A DNA stretch of 64,000 nt from Novosphingobium sp. SG919 (lineage in GTDB: Bacteria; Pseudomonadota; Alphaproteobacteria; Sphingomonadales; Sphingomonadaceae), in NCBI RefSeq assembly GCF_012932495.1, contig NZ_JABCNG010000001.1, forward strand, positions 1,612,001-1,676,000, read 5' to 3'. Under the pieces are notes generated by a model, which had not been told where the DNA came from, did not search any database, and was given only the letters and a program-made list of their open reading frames with translations. How positions within the stretch are numbered: the stretch's first letter is position 1; every line of letters starts with the position of its first letter. Positions 8,994-17,024 of this stretch are shown piece after piece. The translations under genes and the position numbers were made by a program.

Positions 8994-9009
8994 TTCGACA
9001 GCGATACAA

Positions 9010-9050
9010 GGAAAAGGCCGCCGGACAGCGCATGTCCGGCGGCCTTTTCC
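9010..9050 (+). terminator. Rho-independent-type terminator of accA
   Basis: An 18-bp perfect stem (9010-9027 with 9033-9050) closes a five-base loop. The core is GGCCGCCGGACA, with AAAA on the left arm and TTTT on the right arm inside the stem. It sits 17 bases after the accA stop. Confidence 0.85.
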
Positions 9051-9088
9051 GTTGCGCGCCATGCGGCGTGCCAGTGGCCAACGAGAAA

Positions 9089-9120
9089 GGGCGGAAAAAG
9101 GCCCCCGCCTTCTTCCGCCC
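9089..9120 (-). terminator. Terminator of the Flp pilin genes
   Basis: GGGCGGAA (9089-9096) pairs with TTCCGCCC (9113-9120), extended inward by AAAGGC and GCCTT. It lies 47 bases beyond the stop of the minus-strand pilin gene, so it most likely ends that transcript; it could also act from the accA side. Confidence 0.6.
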
Positions 9121-9167
9121 ATTCCGTTTTGTTCGCCCAGCCTGTTTTCGCCGGGCGGCGGCGCCTC

Positions 9168-9350
9168 TTAGAGGTGGCCGTCCTGAGCGTTGTTCATGTC
9201 GTTCGACACGAGGTTGAAGGTGCCCGAGAGCGAGTTGCCCAGCGCGCCCATGGCGGTGATGGCAGCAACGGCGATCAGCGCAGCGATCAGGCCGTATTCG
9301 ATGGCGGTGGCGCCTTCTTCGTTGCGGAACAGGTCACGGATGAGCTTCAT
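9168..9350 (-). CDS. Flp-type pilin
   Basis: This 60-residue protein is a class IVb Flp pilin precursor. The short leader MKLIRDLFRNEEG ends in the Gly of the prepilin peptidase site, followed by ATAIEYGLIAALIAVAAITA, with the invariant Glu-Tyr and the hydrophobic spine of the pilus. Flp pilins are assembled by the Tad secretion system for surface attachment. No tad or cpa gene is in the window, so the assembly machinery is elsewhere. The start is fixed by AGGAGA nine bases upstream of the ATG at 9350. Confidence 0.92.
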   Translation of the reverse strand: MKLIRDLFRNEEGATAIEYGLIAALIAVAAITAMGALGNSLSGTFNLVSNDMNNAQDGHL

Positions 9351-9448
9351 AATTGGTCTCCTGAAGAGGTCTTCTTTTCCCGGCCCGCACCGGCGTCTTG
9401 TCTCGCTGCGGACGACTTGGGATCTAGGCAAAAAAACCTAAGATGCGC

Positions 9449-9631
9449 TTAATGCGCCTGCTGCGCATTTGTGCTGGCCTGGTCGATAATGTGCCAAAGC
9501 CGGTAGAGTTGATTGGTAAACGCGTTGAGGCCAAAGACGATCGACAGCCCCAGCACGCCAACCAGCAGGCCGTATTCCACGAACGTCATCGCGTCGCTCT
9601 CGCGCACGATCTTGCGCAGGAAATTCTTCAT
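9449..9631 (-). CDS. Flp-like pilin, divergent
   Basis: This 60-residue protein has the Flp layout: a charged leader (KNFLRKIVRESD), the Glu-Tyr pair in MTFVEYGLLVG, and a hydrophobic segment (VGVLGLSIVFGLNAF). The residue before the expected cleavage point is Ala rather than Gly (ESDAMTFVEY against EEGATAIEY in the neighbour), so processing may be slower or absent. It lies 98 bases upstream of the canonical pilin gene on the same strand, suggesting a minor or regulatory pilin partner. It could also be a decaying copy. Confidence 0.75.
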   Translation of the reverse strand: MKNFLRKIVRESDAMTFVEYGLLVGVLGLSIVFGLNAFTNQLYRLWHIIDQASTNAQQAH

Positions 9632-9742
9632 CGAACGGCCCCATCCACCTATGCGTCTTTCCGCATAGCCGCGGCTAACCTAAGAAACCGTTGCACGCCG
9701 GCTTGCCGCCATGCCCTATTTCCTGCCGGAACGGATTGATCG

Positions 9743-10219
9743 ATGTCTGCATCTCTGCCTGCTCTTGCCGTTGCCACGCCTGCTCCGCTGCTGGTGGTGG
9801 CGGCCGCGCTGGTGGCGGGTGAAGGGCGCGCGGCGCGCCTGCTGCTGCAGCAGCGGCCGCTGGGCAAGCATCACGGTGGCCTGTGGGAGTTTCCCGGCGG
9901 CAAGGTGGAACTGGGAGAAACGCCGTCGCTGGCCCTGGCGCGCGAACTGGCCGAGGAACTGGGAATCGCAGTTGCCCCGTCCGATCTGGCACCGCTCACC
10001 TTTGCCGTGCGCGAGGCTGGGAGCGCCGATGGCGGCGGGCGTGACCTAGTCCTGCTGCTCTACCGTTGCGACGCCTGGGAGGGTGTCCCCAGGCCAGAGG
10101 CGGGCGCCGCGCTGCAATGGGTGGACGGCCCGGGGCTGCGCGCGCTGGCCGTGGAAGAGACAATGCCACCGCTCGATATTGCCTTGTGCATAACTGCGCA
10201 AAATCTGCTCGAGCCCTGA
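9743..10219 (+). CDS. mutT: Nudix hydrolase, MutT-like
   Basis: This 158-residue protein carries a full Nudix box (GKVELGETPSLALARELAEE then LGI), fitting G-x5-E-x7-R-E-U-x-E-E-x-G-U, preceded by GLWEFPGG as in MutT/NudG pyrophosphohydrolases. It probably removes oxidised nucleotides such as 8-oxo-dGTP from the pool, limiting mutation. Substrate is inferred from the MutT-like context of the box and from the C-terminal WVDGPGLRAL segment. It is divergent from the pilin genes and followed by the tRNA-Arg cluster. Confidence 0.85.
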   Translation: MSASLPALAVATPAPLLVVAAALVAGEGRAARLLLQQRPLGKHHGGLWEFPGGKVELGETPSLALARELAEELGIAVAPSDLAPLTFAVREAGSADGGGRDLVLLLYRCDAWEGVPRPEAGAALQWVDGPGLRALAVEETMPPLDIALCITAQNLLEP

Positions 10220-10269
10220 ACAAGGTGCTTGCCAACCTGCGCAGTCTGACATAGAGGCGCGGCTCCCCG

Positions 10270-10346
10270 GCACCCGTAGCTCAGCTGGATAGAGCATCAG
10301 ACTACGAATCTGAGGGTCGGACGTTCGAATCGTTCCGGGTGCGCCA
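10270..10346 (+). tRNA. tRNA-Arg (ACG), copy 1
   Basis: A 77-base cloverleaf with encoded CCA. Acceptor stem GCACCCG pairs with CGGGTGC, anticodon loop CTACGAA gives ACG, and the T-loop is GTTCGAATC. ACG, with A34 modified to inosine, reads CGU, CGC and CGA. A possible weak promoter (TTGCCA at 10229) lies upstream. Confidence 0.97.
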
Positions 10347-10403
10347 TTCCCTTCAAGGGTGTGGGGCAGGGGAAAGGCTCCTTACCGGGCCACACATTGG
10401 CAG

Positions 10404-10480
10404 GCACCCGTAGCTCAGCTGGATAGAGCATCAGACTACGAATCTGAGGGTCGGACGTTCGAATCGTTCCGGGTGCGCCA
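10404..10480 (+). tRNA. tRNA-Arg (ACG), copy 2
   Basis: Identical in all 77 bases to copy 1, 57 bases after it, with encoded CCA. Its upstream spacer ends in ACCGGGCCACACATTGGCAG, closely similar to the end of the next spacer, which indicates tandem duplication. Confidence 0.97.
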
Positions 10481-10553
10481 TTGCCTCCTGCGGGCTGCTG
10501 GCCCTAAGGCAGGCCGCCCGCGCGTTCATCGCACCGGGCACAGACATCGGCAG

Positions 10554-10630
10554 GCACCCGTAGCTCAGCTGGATAGAGCATCAGACTACGAATCTGAGGG
10601 TCGGACGTTCGAATCGTTCCGGGTGCGCCA
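10554..10630 (+). tRNA. tRNA-Arg (ACG), copy 3
   Basis: Identical in all 77 bases to copies 1 and 2, 73 bases after copy 2, with encoded CCA. The spacer before it ends in ACCGGGCACAGACATCGGCA, nearly the same as the one before copy 2. Confidence 0.97.
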
Positions 10631-11032
10631 GTCGCTTTTCCACGCTTCCATCATCGATCTGACATCAGGCGGGCGCCGCAATGGGGCGTCGCTTTCGCGT
10701 TTCCGCTGTCCATCGGCGCGCCACGATGGCGCGGTGCCGTGGGTTTGGCGTTGCGGGCGCGCGGTCTGCGCGGGTAAAACGGTGCCGGCATCTGGGCTTG
10801 GCAATCCTGCCTTGAGCGCCCCGGCCGGCGGTGATTTTGGGTGCACCGCAATGCCGCAATGCAGCACTTTTGCGTTATACTAGTATAAACACCGATGATC
10901 TGTGTTCCCTGCGTATCATTTATCATCTTGGCATGCGTTCGGCGTTGCGAAAGCCGCGATGATGGTTCAATGGGAAAGCCGGTTTTGCGAATACGCAGAG
11001 CCTTGAGGCAGCCAGAATAAGGATATTGAGAC
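10631..11032. other. Long non-coding gap between tRNA-Arg and pdhA
   Basis: This 402-base stretch has no frame that I can support as a gene. The first 230 bases are GC-rich without clear structure. An AT-rich patch at about 10865-10925 holds a perfect palindrome (listed separately) and probably the pdhA promoter. No integrase, phage remnant or partial tRNA copy is visible downstream of the tRNA cluster. Confidence 0.7.
10875..10888. promoter_or_regulatory. 14-bp palindrome upstream of pdhA
   Basis: TTATACTAGTATAA is a perfect palindrome 145 bases before the pdhA start and contains TATACT and TATAAA, which could each be a -10 element. It looks like an operator overlapping a promoter. The protein that binds it is unknown. 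Confidence 0.45.
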
Positions 11033-12175
11033 TTGGCCAAGTCCGCCAGGCCGCGTGCCGCCAATCCCCGCTCCTCCGCCCCCAAGCCTGCTGCCGTGGC
11101 CGCGTCGGTTCCCGACGTTTCCGCCGCGCTGAGCAGCCCGGTCGAGGACGATGCCACTTTCGCCCTGCGCAGCCTTCAGCAGGCGCACGCGAACAACAAG
11201 CGCTATGACGCCTCGGACGCCGAGCTGCTCAAGTTCTACGAGCAGATGGTGCTGATCCGCCGCTTCGAGGAAAAGGCCGGCCAGCTCTATGGCCTTGGCC
11301 TGATCGGCGGCTTCTGCCACCTCTACATCGGCCAGGAAGCCGTGGCGGTGGGCCTGCAGTCGGCGCTCAACGAAGGGCACGACAGCGTCATCACCGGGTA
11401 TCGCGACCATGGCCACATGCTGGCCTATGGCATCGATCCCAAGGTGATCATGGCCGAATTGACCGGTCGCGGTGCGGGGATCTCGCGCGGCAAGGGCGGG
11501 TCGATGCACATGTTCTCGACCGAGCATAAGTTCTTCGGCGGCCACGGCATCGTCGGCGCGCAGGTCTCGCTCGGCGCGGGCCTGGCCTTTGGGCACAAGT
11601 ACCGCGATGATGGCGGCGTGTGCATGGCCTATTTCGGCGATGGCGCGGCCAACCAGGGCCAGGTCTACGAAACCTTCAACATGGCCGCGCTGTGGAAGCT
11701 GCCGATCGTGTTCGTGGTGGAAAACAACGGCTATGCCATGGGCACCGCGGTCAAGCGCGGTTCGGCCGAAACCCACTTCTATCGCCGTGGCACCGCGTTC
11801 CGCATCCCCGGCATGCCGGTCAACGGCATGGACGTGCTCGAAGTGCGCCAGGCGGCTGAAGTGGCGCTGGAATATGTGCGCGGCGGCAATGGCCCGGTGC
11901 TGATGGAACTCAACACCTATCGCTATCGCGGCCACTCGATGTCCGACCCGGCCAAGTATCGCAGCCGTGAAGAAGTGCAGGAAATGCGCGAGAAGCACGA
12001 TCCGATCGAAAGCGCCAAGCAGGAACTGCTCAAGCGCGGCGTGACCGAAGACGCGATCAAGGACATCGACAAGAAGATTCGCCAGCAGGTGGCCCAGGCC
12101 GCCGACTTTGCCGAAAGCTCGCCCGAGCCGGACATGGCAGAGCTTTATACCGACGTGCTGGTGGAGAAGTACTGA
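11033..12175 (+). CDS. pdhA: Pyruvate dehydrogenase E1 component, alpha subunit
   Basis: This 380-residue protein is the thiamine-diphosphate-binding alpha chain of pyruvate dehydrogenase E1. After a variable Ala/Pro-rich tail come [35 protein letters not shown], the [12 protein letters not shown] to [11 protein letters not shown] thiamine-diphosphate and Mg motif, and [11 protein letters not shown], which carries the phospho-loop residues of the family. The TTG at 11033 is the only plausible start before conserved sequence, with AAGGATA 10-15 bases upstream. It is followed after one base by pdhB. E2 and E3 are not in the window. Confidence 0.95.
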   Translation: MAKSARPRAANPRSSAPKPAAVAASVPDVSAALSSPVEDDATFALRSLQQAHANNKRYDASDAELLKFYEQMVLIRRFEEKAGQLYGLGLIGGFCHLYIGQEAVAVGLQSALNEGHDSVITGYRDHGHMLAYGIDPKVIMAELTGRGAGISRGKGGSMHMFSTEHKFFGGHGIVGAQVSLGAGLAFGHKYRDDGGVCMAYFGDGAANQGQVYETFNMAALWKLPIVFVVENNGYAMGTAVKRGSAETHFYRRGTAFRIPGMPVNGMDVLEVRQAAEVALEYVRGGNGPVLMELNTYRYRGHSMSDPAKYRSREEVQEMREKHDPIESAKQELLKRGVTEDAIKDIDKKIRQQVAQAADFAESSPEPDMAELYTDVLVEKY

Positions 12176-12176
12176 G

Positions 12177-13550
12177 ATGGCAATTGAACTGAAGATGCCC
12201 GCCCTCTCCCCCACGATGGAAGAGGGTACGCTGGCCAAGTGGCTGGTCAAGCCCGGCGACACCGTGAAGTCGGGTGACATCCTGGCCGAAATCGAAACCG
12301 ACAAGGCGACGATGGAATTCGAATCCATCGACGAAGGCACGATCGGCGAACTGCTGGTTGCCGAAGGCACCGAAGGCGTGAAGGTCGGCACCGTGATCGC
12401 CACGCTCCAGGGCGAGGACGAGCCTGCCGCGCCGGCCCCCGCGCCTGAAGCGGCCCCGGCCGCTGCTGCCGAACCGGCTGCCGATCCCAAGGCCCAGGCC
12501 GCCGCCGCCATCGCGCCCAAGCACGATGCCAAGCCGGCTGCCGATCCGGAAATTCCGGCCGGCACCACGATGGTCCCCACCACCGTGCGCGAAGCCCTGC
12601 GCGATGCCATGGCCGAGGAAATGCGCGCCGACGACGGCGTGTTCGTGATGGGCGAGGAAGTCGCCGAGTACCAGGGCGCCTACAAGGTGACGCAGGGGCT
12701 GCTCGAGGAATTCGGCCCCAAGCGCGTGATCGACACGCCGATCACCGAATACGGCTTTGCCGGCATCGGTGCGGGCGCGGCGATGGGCGGGCTCAAGCCC
12801 GTGATCGAGTTCATGACGTTCAACTTCGCCATGCAGGCGATCGACCACATCATCAACTCGGCCGCCAAGACCAACTACATGTCGGGCGGCCAGATGCGCT
12901 GCCCGATCGTGTTCCGTGGCCCCAATGGCGCAGCCGCGCGCGTGGGCGCGCAGCACAGCCAGAACTATGGCCCGTGGTATGCCGCGGTTCCTGGCCTGGT
13001 GGTTATCGCGCCGTATGATGCTGCCGATGCCAAGGGCCTGCTCAAGGCCGCGATCCGCAGCCAGGACCCGGTGGTCTTCCTCGAAAACGAACTCGTCTAT
13101 GGCCGCACCTTCGATGTGCCGCAGCTTGACGATTTCGTGTTGCCGATCGGCAAGGCCCGCGTGGTGCGCGAAGGCAAGGACGTGACGATCGTGTCGTACT
13201 CGATCGGCGTGGGCTTTGCGCTGGATGCGGCCCAGCAACTGGCCGATGAAGGCATCGACGCCGAAGTGATCGACCTGCGCACGCTGCGTCCGCTCGACAA
13301 GGAAACCGTTCTGGCCAGCCTTGCCAAGACCAACCGCATGATCGTGGCCGAGGAAGGCTTCCCGGTCTGCTCGATCGCGTCGGAAATCATCGCCATCGCC
13401 ATGGAAGACGGCTTCGATCATCTCGATGCCCCGGTCCTGCGCGTGTGCGACGAAGACGTGCCGCTGCCTTATGCCGCCAACCTCGAAAAGGCCGCGTTGA
13501 TCGACGCGGGCAAGATCGTGGCTGCGGTGAAGAAGGTCTGCTACCGCTGA
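12177..13550 (+). CDS. pdhB: Pyruvate dehydrogenase E1 component, beta subunit with lipoyl domain
   Basis: This 457-residue protein joins a lipoyl domain (residues 1-75; lipoyl Lys43 in [11 protein letters not shown]) through an Ala/Pro linker (about 80-130) to the E1 beta chain (from [16 protein letters not shown] on). The beta chain shows [19 protein letters not shown], the potassium/thiamine region around [16 protein letters not shown] and the C-terminal transketolase fold. The fused lipoyl domain is a hallmark of alphaproteobacterial PdhB. With PdhA it decarboxylates pyruvate and passes the acetyl group to E2. The ATG begins two bases after the pdhA stop. Confidence 0.95.
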   Translation: MAIELKMPALSPTMEEGTLAKWLVKPGDTVKSGDILAEIETDKATMEFESIDEGTIGELLVAEGTEGVKVGTVIATLQGEDEPAAPAPAPEAAPAAAAEPAADPKAQAAAAIAPKHDAKPAADPEIPAGTTMVPTTVREALRDAMAEEMRADDGVFVMGEEVAEYQGAYKVTQGLLEEFGPKRVIDTPITEYGFAGIGAGAAMGGLKPVIEFMTFNFAMQAIDHIINSAAKTNYMSGGQMRCPIVFRGPNGAAARVGAQHSQNYGPWYAAVPGLVVIAPYDAADAKGLLKAAIRSQDPVVFLENELVYGRTFDVPQLDDFVLPIGKARVVREGKDVTIVSYSIGVGFALDAAQQLADEGIDAEVIDLRTLRPLDKETVLASLAKTNRMIVAEEGFPVCSIASEIIAIAMEDGFDHLDAPVLRVCDEDVPLPYAANLEKAALIDAGKIVAAVKKVCYR

Positions 13551-13573
13551 GACGCGGTGGCTGATCGTTCTCC

Positions 13574-14140
13574 ATGCAGGATATGATCGATGGCTTGCCG
13601 CCGCTGGAACGGTTGGCGGCAAGCTATGCCCCGGCGGCCACGCGCCCGTTGTGGATCGGCTATTTCGCGCTGGAACAGCGCCTGGCCGATGCCGCGCGGG
13701 AAGGGCGCGATGCGATCATGATCCAGTTGCGCCTCGCCTGGTGGCGTGATCGCCTGGGCGAGGATGCAGCCCGCTGGCCCAAGGGGGAGCCCTTGCTGGC
13801 CGCCCTTGGCCCCTGGAACAGCGCGCGTGATGCGCTGGCCGGCCTGGTCGACGGCTATGAAGCGCTGCACGTGGGCGAAGAAGGCACGGCCGCGCTCGAT
13901 GCCGCCCGCGTGGGCGTGATGGCCGCGCTGGCACAGCTTTCCCACGTTACCGATATTGCCCCGGTGGAACAGGCGGCGCGCGAATGGCGCGGGCTGGTTC
14001 CCCCGTCCTTGCCGGCACCGGGCTTGCCCCGCGCGATGCGGCCACTGGCGCTGTTGCGCGGCATGGCCTTGCGTGAAGATGGCGCATCGCCCTTGCGGCG
14101 TTTTCTGGCGGCCATGCGCCTGGGCCTGCTCGGCCGCTGA
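13574..14140 (+). CDS. Short squalene/phytoene-synthase-like protein
   Basis: This 188-residue protein resembles the helical core of the squalene/phytoene synthase family, and in particular the NDUFAF6-like branch, through the motif IQLRLAWWRDRL and the C-terminal LLRGMALRE to RLGLLGR segment. The Asp-rich motifs that bind the diphosphate substrates in true synthases are not present and the protein is about 100 residues shorter, so catalysis is unlikely. The family's mitochondrial members help complex I assembly, which may or may not apply. It follows pdhB by 23 bases. Confidence 0.6.
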   Translation: MQDMIDGLPPLERLAASYAPAATRPLWIGYFALEQRLADAAREGRDAIMIQLRLAWWRDRLGEDAARWPKGEPLLAALGPWNSARDALAGLVDGYEALHVGEEGTAALDAARVGVMAALAQLSHVTDIAPVEQAAREWRGLVPPSLPAPGLPRAMRPLALLRGMALREDGASPLRRFLAAMRLGLLGR

Positions 14141-14219
14141 TCCTGCCAAATCGGTCTCGCTTCCCTCTATGGAAGCGCCCCGCGCAAACGTAAAATTACG
14201 TAACGCGAGGGGGATGGCA

Positions 14220-14693
14220 ATGAACAGGACATTGGTGGGCGCGCTGGGTGCATTGATGCTGGTGGCCGCGGGCGTGTTCTGGTGGCAGGGCCACGCCGCC
14301 GTGCAGCGTAGTCAGGCCGTTGCCGCCGTCCCCACCGGCAGCCCACCATCGGGTGCGGCGGAGGACGAGAGCCTGCCAACCGCCGATGGCGATGGCCTGC
14401 AGGGCGCTGCCCTGCCGCATGCGAGCGAGGCGACGCGCGAGCAACGCCGCTTCGACCGGTTCGACAAGGATCGCGATGGCCGCATCACCCGCAACGAGAT
14501 GCTCGCCCCCCGCGCCAAGGATTTCCGCAAGCTCGATACCGATGGCAACAACTTGCTCAGTTTCGAGGAATGGGCGGTGAGCACCGACAACAAGTTCAAG
14601 GCCGCCGATGCCAATGGCGATAGTGCCCTGACGCGCACCGAATTTGCCACCACCAAGCAACAGGCGAAAAAGCCCGCCTGCAAGTGCCATTGA
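14220..14693 (+). CDS. Membrane-anchored EF-hand protein
   Basis: This 157-residue protein has an N-terminal hydrophobic anchor or signal (TLVGALGALMLVAAGVFWW) and three EF-hand calcium loops: DKDRDGRITRNE, DTDGNNLLSFEE and DANGDSALTRTE. The second and third are separated by about 22 residues, as in paired hands. The tail ends in KKPACKCH. It is probably a periplasmic calcium-binding protein. Of two adjacent ATGs, 14220 is preferred because GAGGGGG lies seven bases upstream; the ATG at 14214 would sit directly on that site. Confidence 0.8.
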   Translation: MNRTLVGALGALMLVAAGVFWWQGHAAVQRSQAVAAVPTGSPPSGAAEDESLPTADGDGLQGAALPHASEATREQRRFDRFDKDRDGRITRNEMLAPRAKDFRKLDTDGNNLLSFEEWAVSTDNKFKAADANGDSALTRTEFATTKQQAKKPACKCH

Positions 14694-14706
14694 TGGCTGC
14701 GCGTGA

Positions 14707-15555
14707 TCAGCGCAGCGCGGCAAGCACCGGCTCGAGCGTATCGAGCAAAACGGTGGGGGCATCGCGCGGCGCCAGGTCTGCGCCGGTCTTCATGATTCCG
14801 GTGGTCAGGCCCAGGGCCATGGCGCCAACGCTGTTGGCCATGCGCATTTCCAGGGCCGGATCATCGCCCACCACCACCATCGACCGCGCGGCGCTGCGCG
14901 GCAGGCCCATGACATCGCGCGCGACATCGAACGCGACGCGCGCCGGCTTGCCCAGGATGCGCGCGCGCTTTCCGCTCATGGCGGTCAGCATGGCATTGAT
15001 CGCAAAGCTCGATCCGATGGCGCGCCCCGTGGCCGTGGCAAAGAACGGCACGTTGCTGGCGGTAAACAACCGCGCGCCGTGCCACAGCGATTCGCACGCG
15101 GCCTCCAGCGCGGCGAAATCGAATTCGCGAAACCAGCCGGTATAGACGGCGTCCACTGGACCGGCCGGCTCTGCCGGATCGATCACGTCGAGGCCCAGCG
15201 CATGCAACGGCGCGGCGCACCCGGCGTTGCCCAGTACGCGCACGCGGCGAAGGCCTTGCGCCGCAAACCACGCCGCTGCGGTGGCCGAAGGCGTGAGCAT
15301 CTGATGGTCTTCCACCGGAAAGCCGGCCCCGCGCAGCGATGCTGCATAGTCAGCCGGAGCCTTGGCCGTGCCATTGGTGAAGACCACGTAGGGCGTGCCG
15401 CGCGCTTTCAACGCTTCAAGCAAGGCGATCGCATGGGGCAGGGCCTTGTGCCCCCCGCTCTTGGCATCGCCCAGCGCAATGGTGCCGTCCATGTCAAAGA
15501 TAAAGCCGGCGGCATCGCGCAGGCGGGCGGCATGATCGGGGGAAAGCAGGCTCAC
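14707..15555 (-). CDS. HAD-family phosphatase (NagD/IIA type)
   Basis: This 282-residue protein is a haloacid-dehalogenase-fold phosphatase. The nucleophile motif is FIFDMDGT (Asp21, Asp23), FTNGT is motif II, a conserved Lys lies in GKPARVAFD, and VVVGDDPALEMRMANSVGA is motif IV. The large cap between motifs II and III is subfamily IIA, whose members remove phosphate from small molecules such as nucleotides, sugars or aryl phosphates. The GTG start overlaps the carboxyltransferase stop (GTGA), so it is the last gene of the carboxylase operon. I infer that it dephosphorylates an intermediate of that pathway. Confidence 0.85.
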   Translation of the reverse strand: MSLLSPDHAARLRDAAGFIFDMDGTIALGDAKSGGHKALPHAIALLEALKARGTPYVVFTNGTAKAPADYAASLRGAGFPVEDHQMLTPSATAAAWFAAQGLRRVRVLGNAGCAAPLHALGLDVIDPAEPAGPVDAVYTGWFREFDFAALEAACESLWHGARLFTASNVPFFATATGRAIGSSFAINAMLTAMSGKRARILGKPARVAFDVARDVMGLPRSAARSMVVVGDDPALEMRMANSVGAMALGLTTGIMKTGADLAPRDAPTVLLDTLEPVLAALR

Positions 15556-17024
15556 AGGCTGGCTCCGGCATGAAGGGCAAGGCGAAATCCGGGGCGCTCC
15601 ACCACCAGGTTGCGCGCGTGCGGTTGCGCCGCGAGTTGGCGCAGCAGGGAAAGCAGGGGCGCAGCCTCGGGCGTGTAGGTGGCGCGCGATGGGCCGGCCG
15701 CCAGCATCGCGTCCACCTGTTCCCCCGGCATGACCGCGCGCAGCAGGAATTCCTCGTCGGGCAAGTGGTGGCCGAACTGGCGGCGCAAGTCCGCCAGGGC
15801 GGGGAATGTGGGTTCGTTTTCCAACTCGCGCGCGCGGGGGCGGTCCATGATCGTGGCGAGCACGGCAGGGTCGATGGGGGAGGTCGGCTTGCCGAACTTG
15901 CCCAGGCAATAGCGGATCACCTGGTCGGAAACCTGGGCATAGCGATGCGTGCCGATCACGTTGAACAGCGCCTGGCTCATGACCATCTGCGGAAACGGCG
16001 TGACCATGATCGGATAGCCCAGTTCCGCGCGCACCTGCCCGGTTTCGGCAATCACCGCGTCGAGCCGGTCGGCCAGGCCCAGTTCGGCCAACTGGCGCGC
16101 GGTGGTGGTCATCACCCCGCCGGCAATCTGGTGGCGCAGGAAACTCGCATCGAAGTTCTGCGGCGCGCCGGGCGGCAGCCCTTCGGCCAGGGCCACGCGC
16201 TGCCAGTAATGCGTCAGCCTTGCGAGCGCAGCCTTGTCGATTTCCACGCTGTGGCCGGCGGCTTCCAGGTTGGCCACCATGCGGTTGGCCTCGGGCAGCG
16301 ACGAGCCGTCGCCTCCTGGCCCGACGCCCACGTGCACCGCGGCAATGCCCAGCTTGGCCGCTTCCAGGCTGGTCAGCATGCCTTGGCCGATGGTGGTGTG
16401 GGCATGGATTTCCAGTGGCTTGGCGCCGATCACGGCCTTGACCGCCGGTACCAGCGTGCGCACCCGGTCCACCGAAAGCAGCCCGCCCGGGTCCTTGATG
16501 TAGAACAGGTCGATATCCGGGCACTGCGCCAGAGCGCGGGCGAATTCGGCATAGAATGCGTCGGTGTGGATGGCCGAGAGCGTAAAGGTCAACGCAGCCA
16601 TGACCTGGGCGCCGCCTTCCTGCTTCACCAGGCGCGCCGCCTCGATCACCGCGGGCACTTCATGCATCGGATCGAGCAGCACGAAGCGGCCCACGCCGTT
16701 GACCTGCAACGCGCGATAGACCAGCCGCATGAATTCCGGATCGGCCTGCTGCCAGGCGATGAAGCGCAGCCCGGTGGTGATGAATTGCAAAGGCGTGCTG
16801 GGCATGGCGGCGGCCATGCGGCGCAGGCGCTCCCACGGGTTGTTGCGGAAATAGCGGACGGCCACGGCCATGTGGCTCGATGAGGTAAAATCGATCGCGG
16901 CAAACCCGCAGGCCTGGGTAAGCGCGGCAGCCTGCAGCATGTGCGCCGTGTGGAGGCCGGTGGCGCCCCACAGGCTCTGGTTGCCATCGCGCATGGTCAC
17001 GTCGACAAGGCGGATCGCGGTCAT
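15552..17024 (-). CDS. Pyruvate-carboxylase-type carboxyltransferase subunit
   Basis: This 490-residue protein is a TIM-barrel carboxyltransferase of the pyruvate carboxylase/oxaloacetate decarboxylase alpha family. Visible landmarks are DVTMRDGNQS (Arg12, Asp13, Gln16), NPWERLR, YIKDPGG (Lys177, the carbamylated metal-bridging Lys) and IHAHTTIG (His207, His209, metal ligands). The LLRG segment, whose Arg binds the pyruvate carboxylate in the family, reads ITTG here (Thr84). The enzyme therefore probably carboxylates a substrate other than pyruvate. It has no biotin domain of its own. Both ends overlap neighbours by four bases (ATGA with the biotin carboxylase, GTGA with the phosphatase). Confidence 0.85.
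   Translation of the reverse strand: MTAIRLVDVTMRDGNQSLWGATGLHTAHMLQAAALTQACGFAAIDFTSSSHMAVAVRYFRNNPWERLRRMAAAMPSTPLQFITTGLRFIAWQQADPEFMRLVYRALQVNGVGRFVLLDPMHEVPAVIEAARLVKQEGGAQVMAALTFTLSAIHTDAFYAEFARALAQCPDIDLFYIKDPGGLLSVDRVRTLVPAVKAVIGAKPLEIHAHTTIGQGMLTSLEAAKLGIAAVHVGVGPGGDGSSLPEANRMVANLEAAGHSVEIDKAALARLTHYWQRVALAEGLPPGAPQNFDASFLRHQIAGGVMTTTARQLAELGLADRLDAVIAETGQVRAELGYPIMVTPFPQMVMSQALFNVIGTHRYAQVSDQVIRYCLGKFGKPTSPIDPAVLATIMDRPRARELENEPTFPALADLRRQFGHHLPDEEFLLRAVMPGEQVDAMLAAGPSRATYTPEAAPLLSLLRQLAAQPHARNLVVERPGFRLALHAGASL

Noticed and set aside
10270..10630. Repeats with regular spacing, considered as a CRISPR array
   Set aside because: The repeated units are 77-bp tRNA-Arg genes with cloverleaf structure and unequal spacers.
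14707..16524. A continuous minus-strand frame that would fuse an Arg-rich extension to the HAD phosphatase
   Set aside because: The extension is the shadow of the carboxyltransferase gene; the phosphatase starts at the GTG overlapping that gene's stop.
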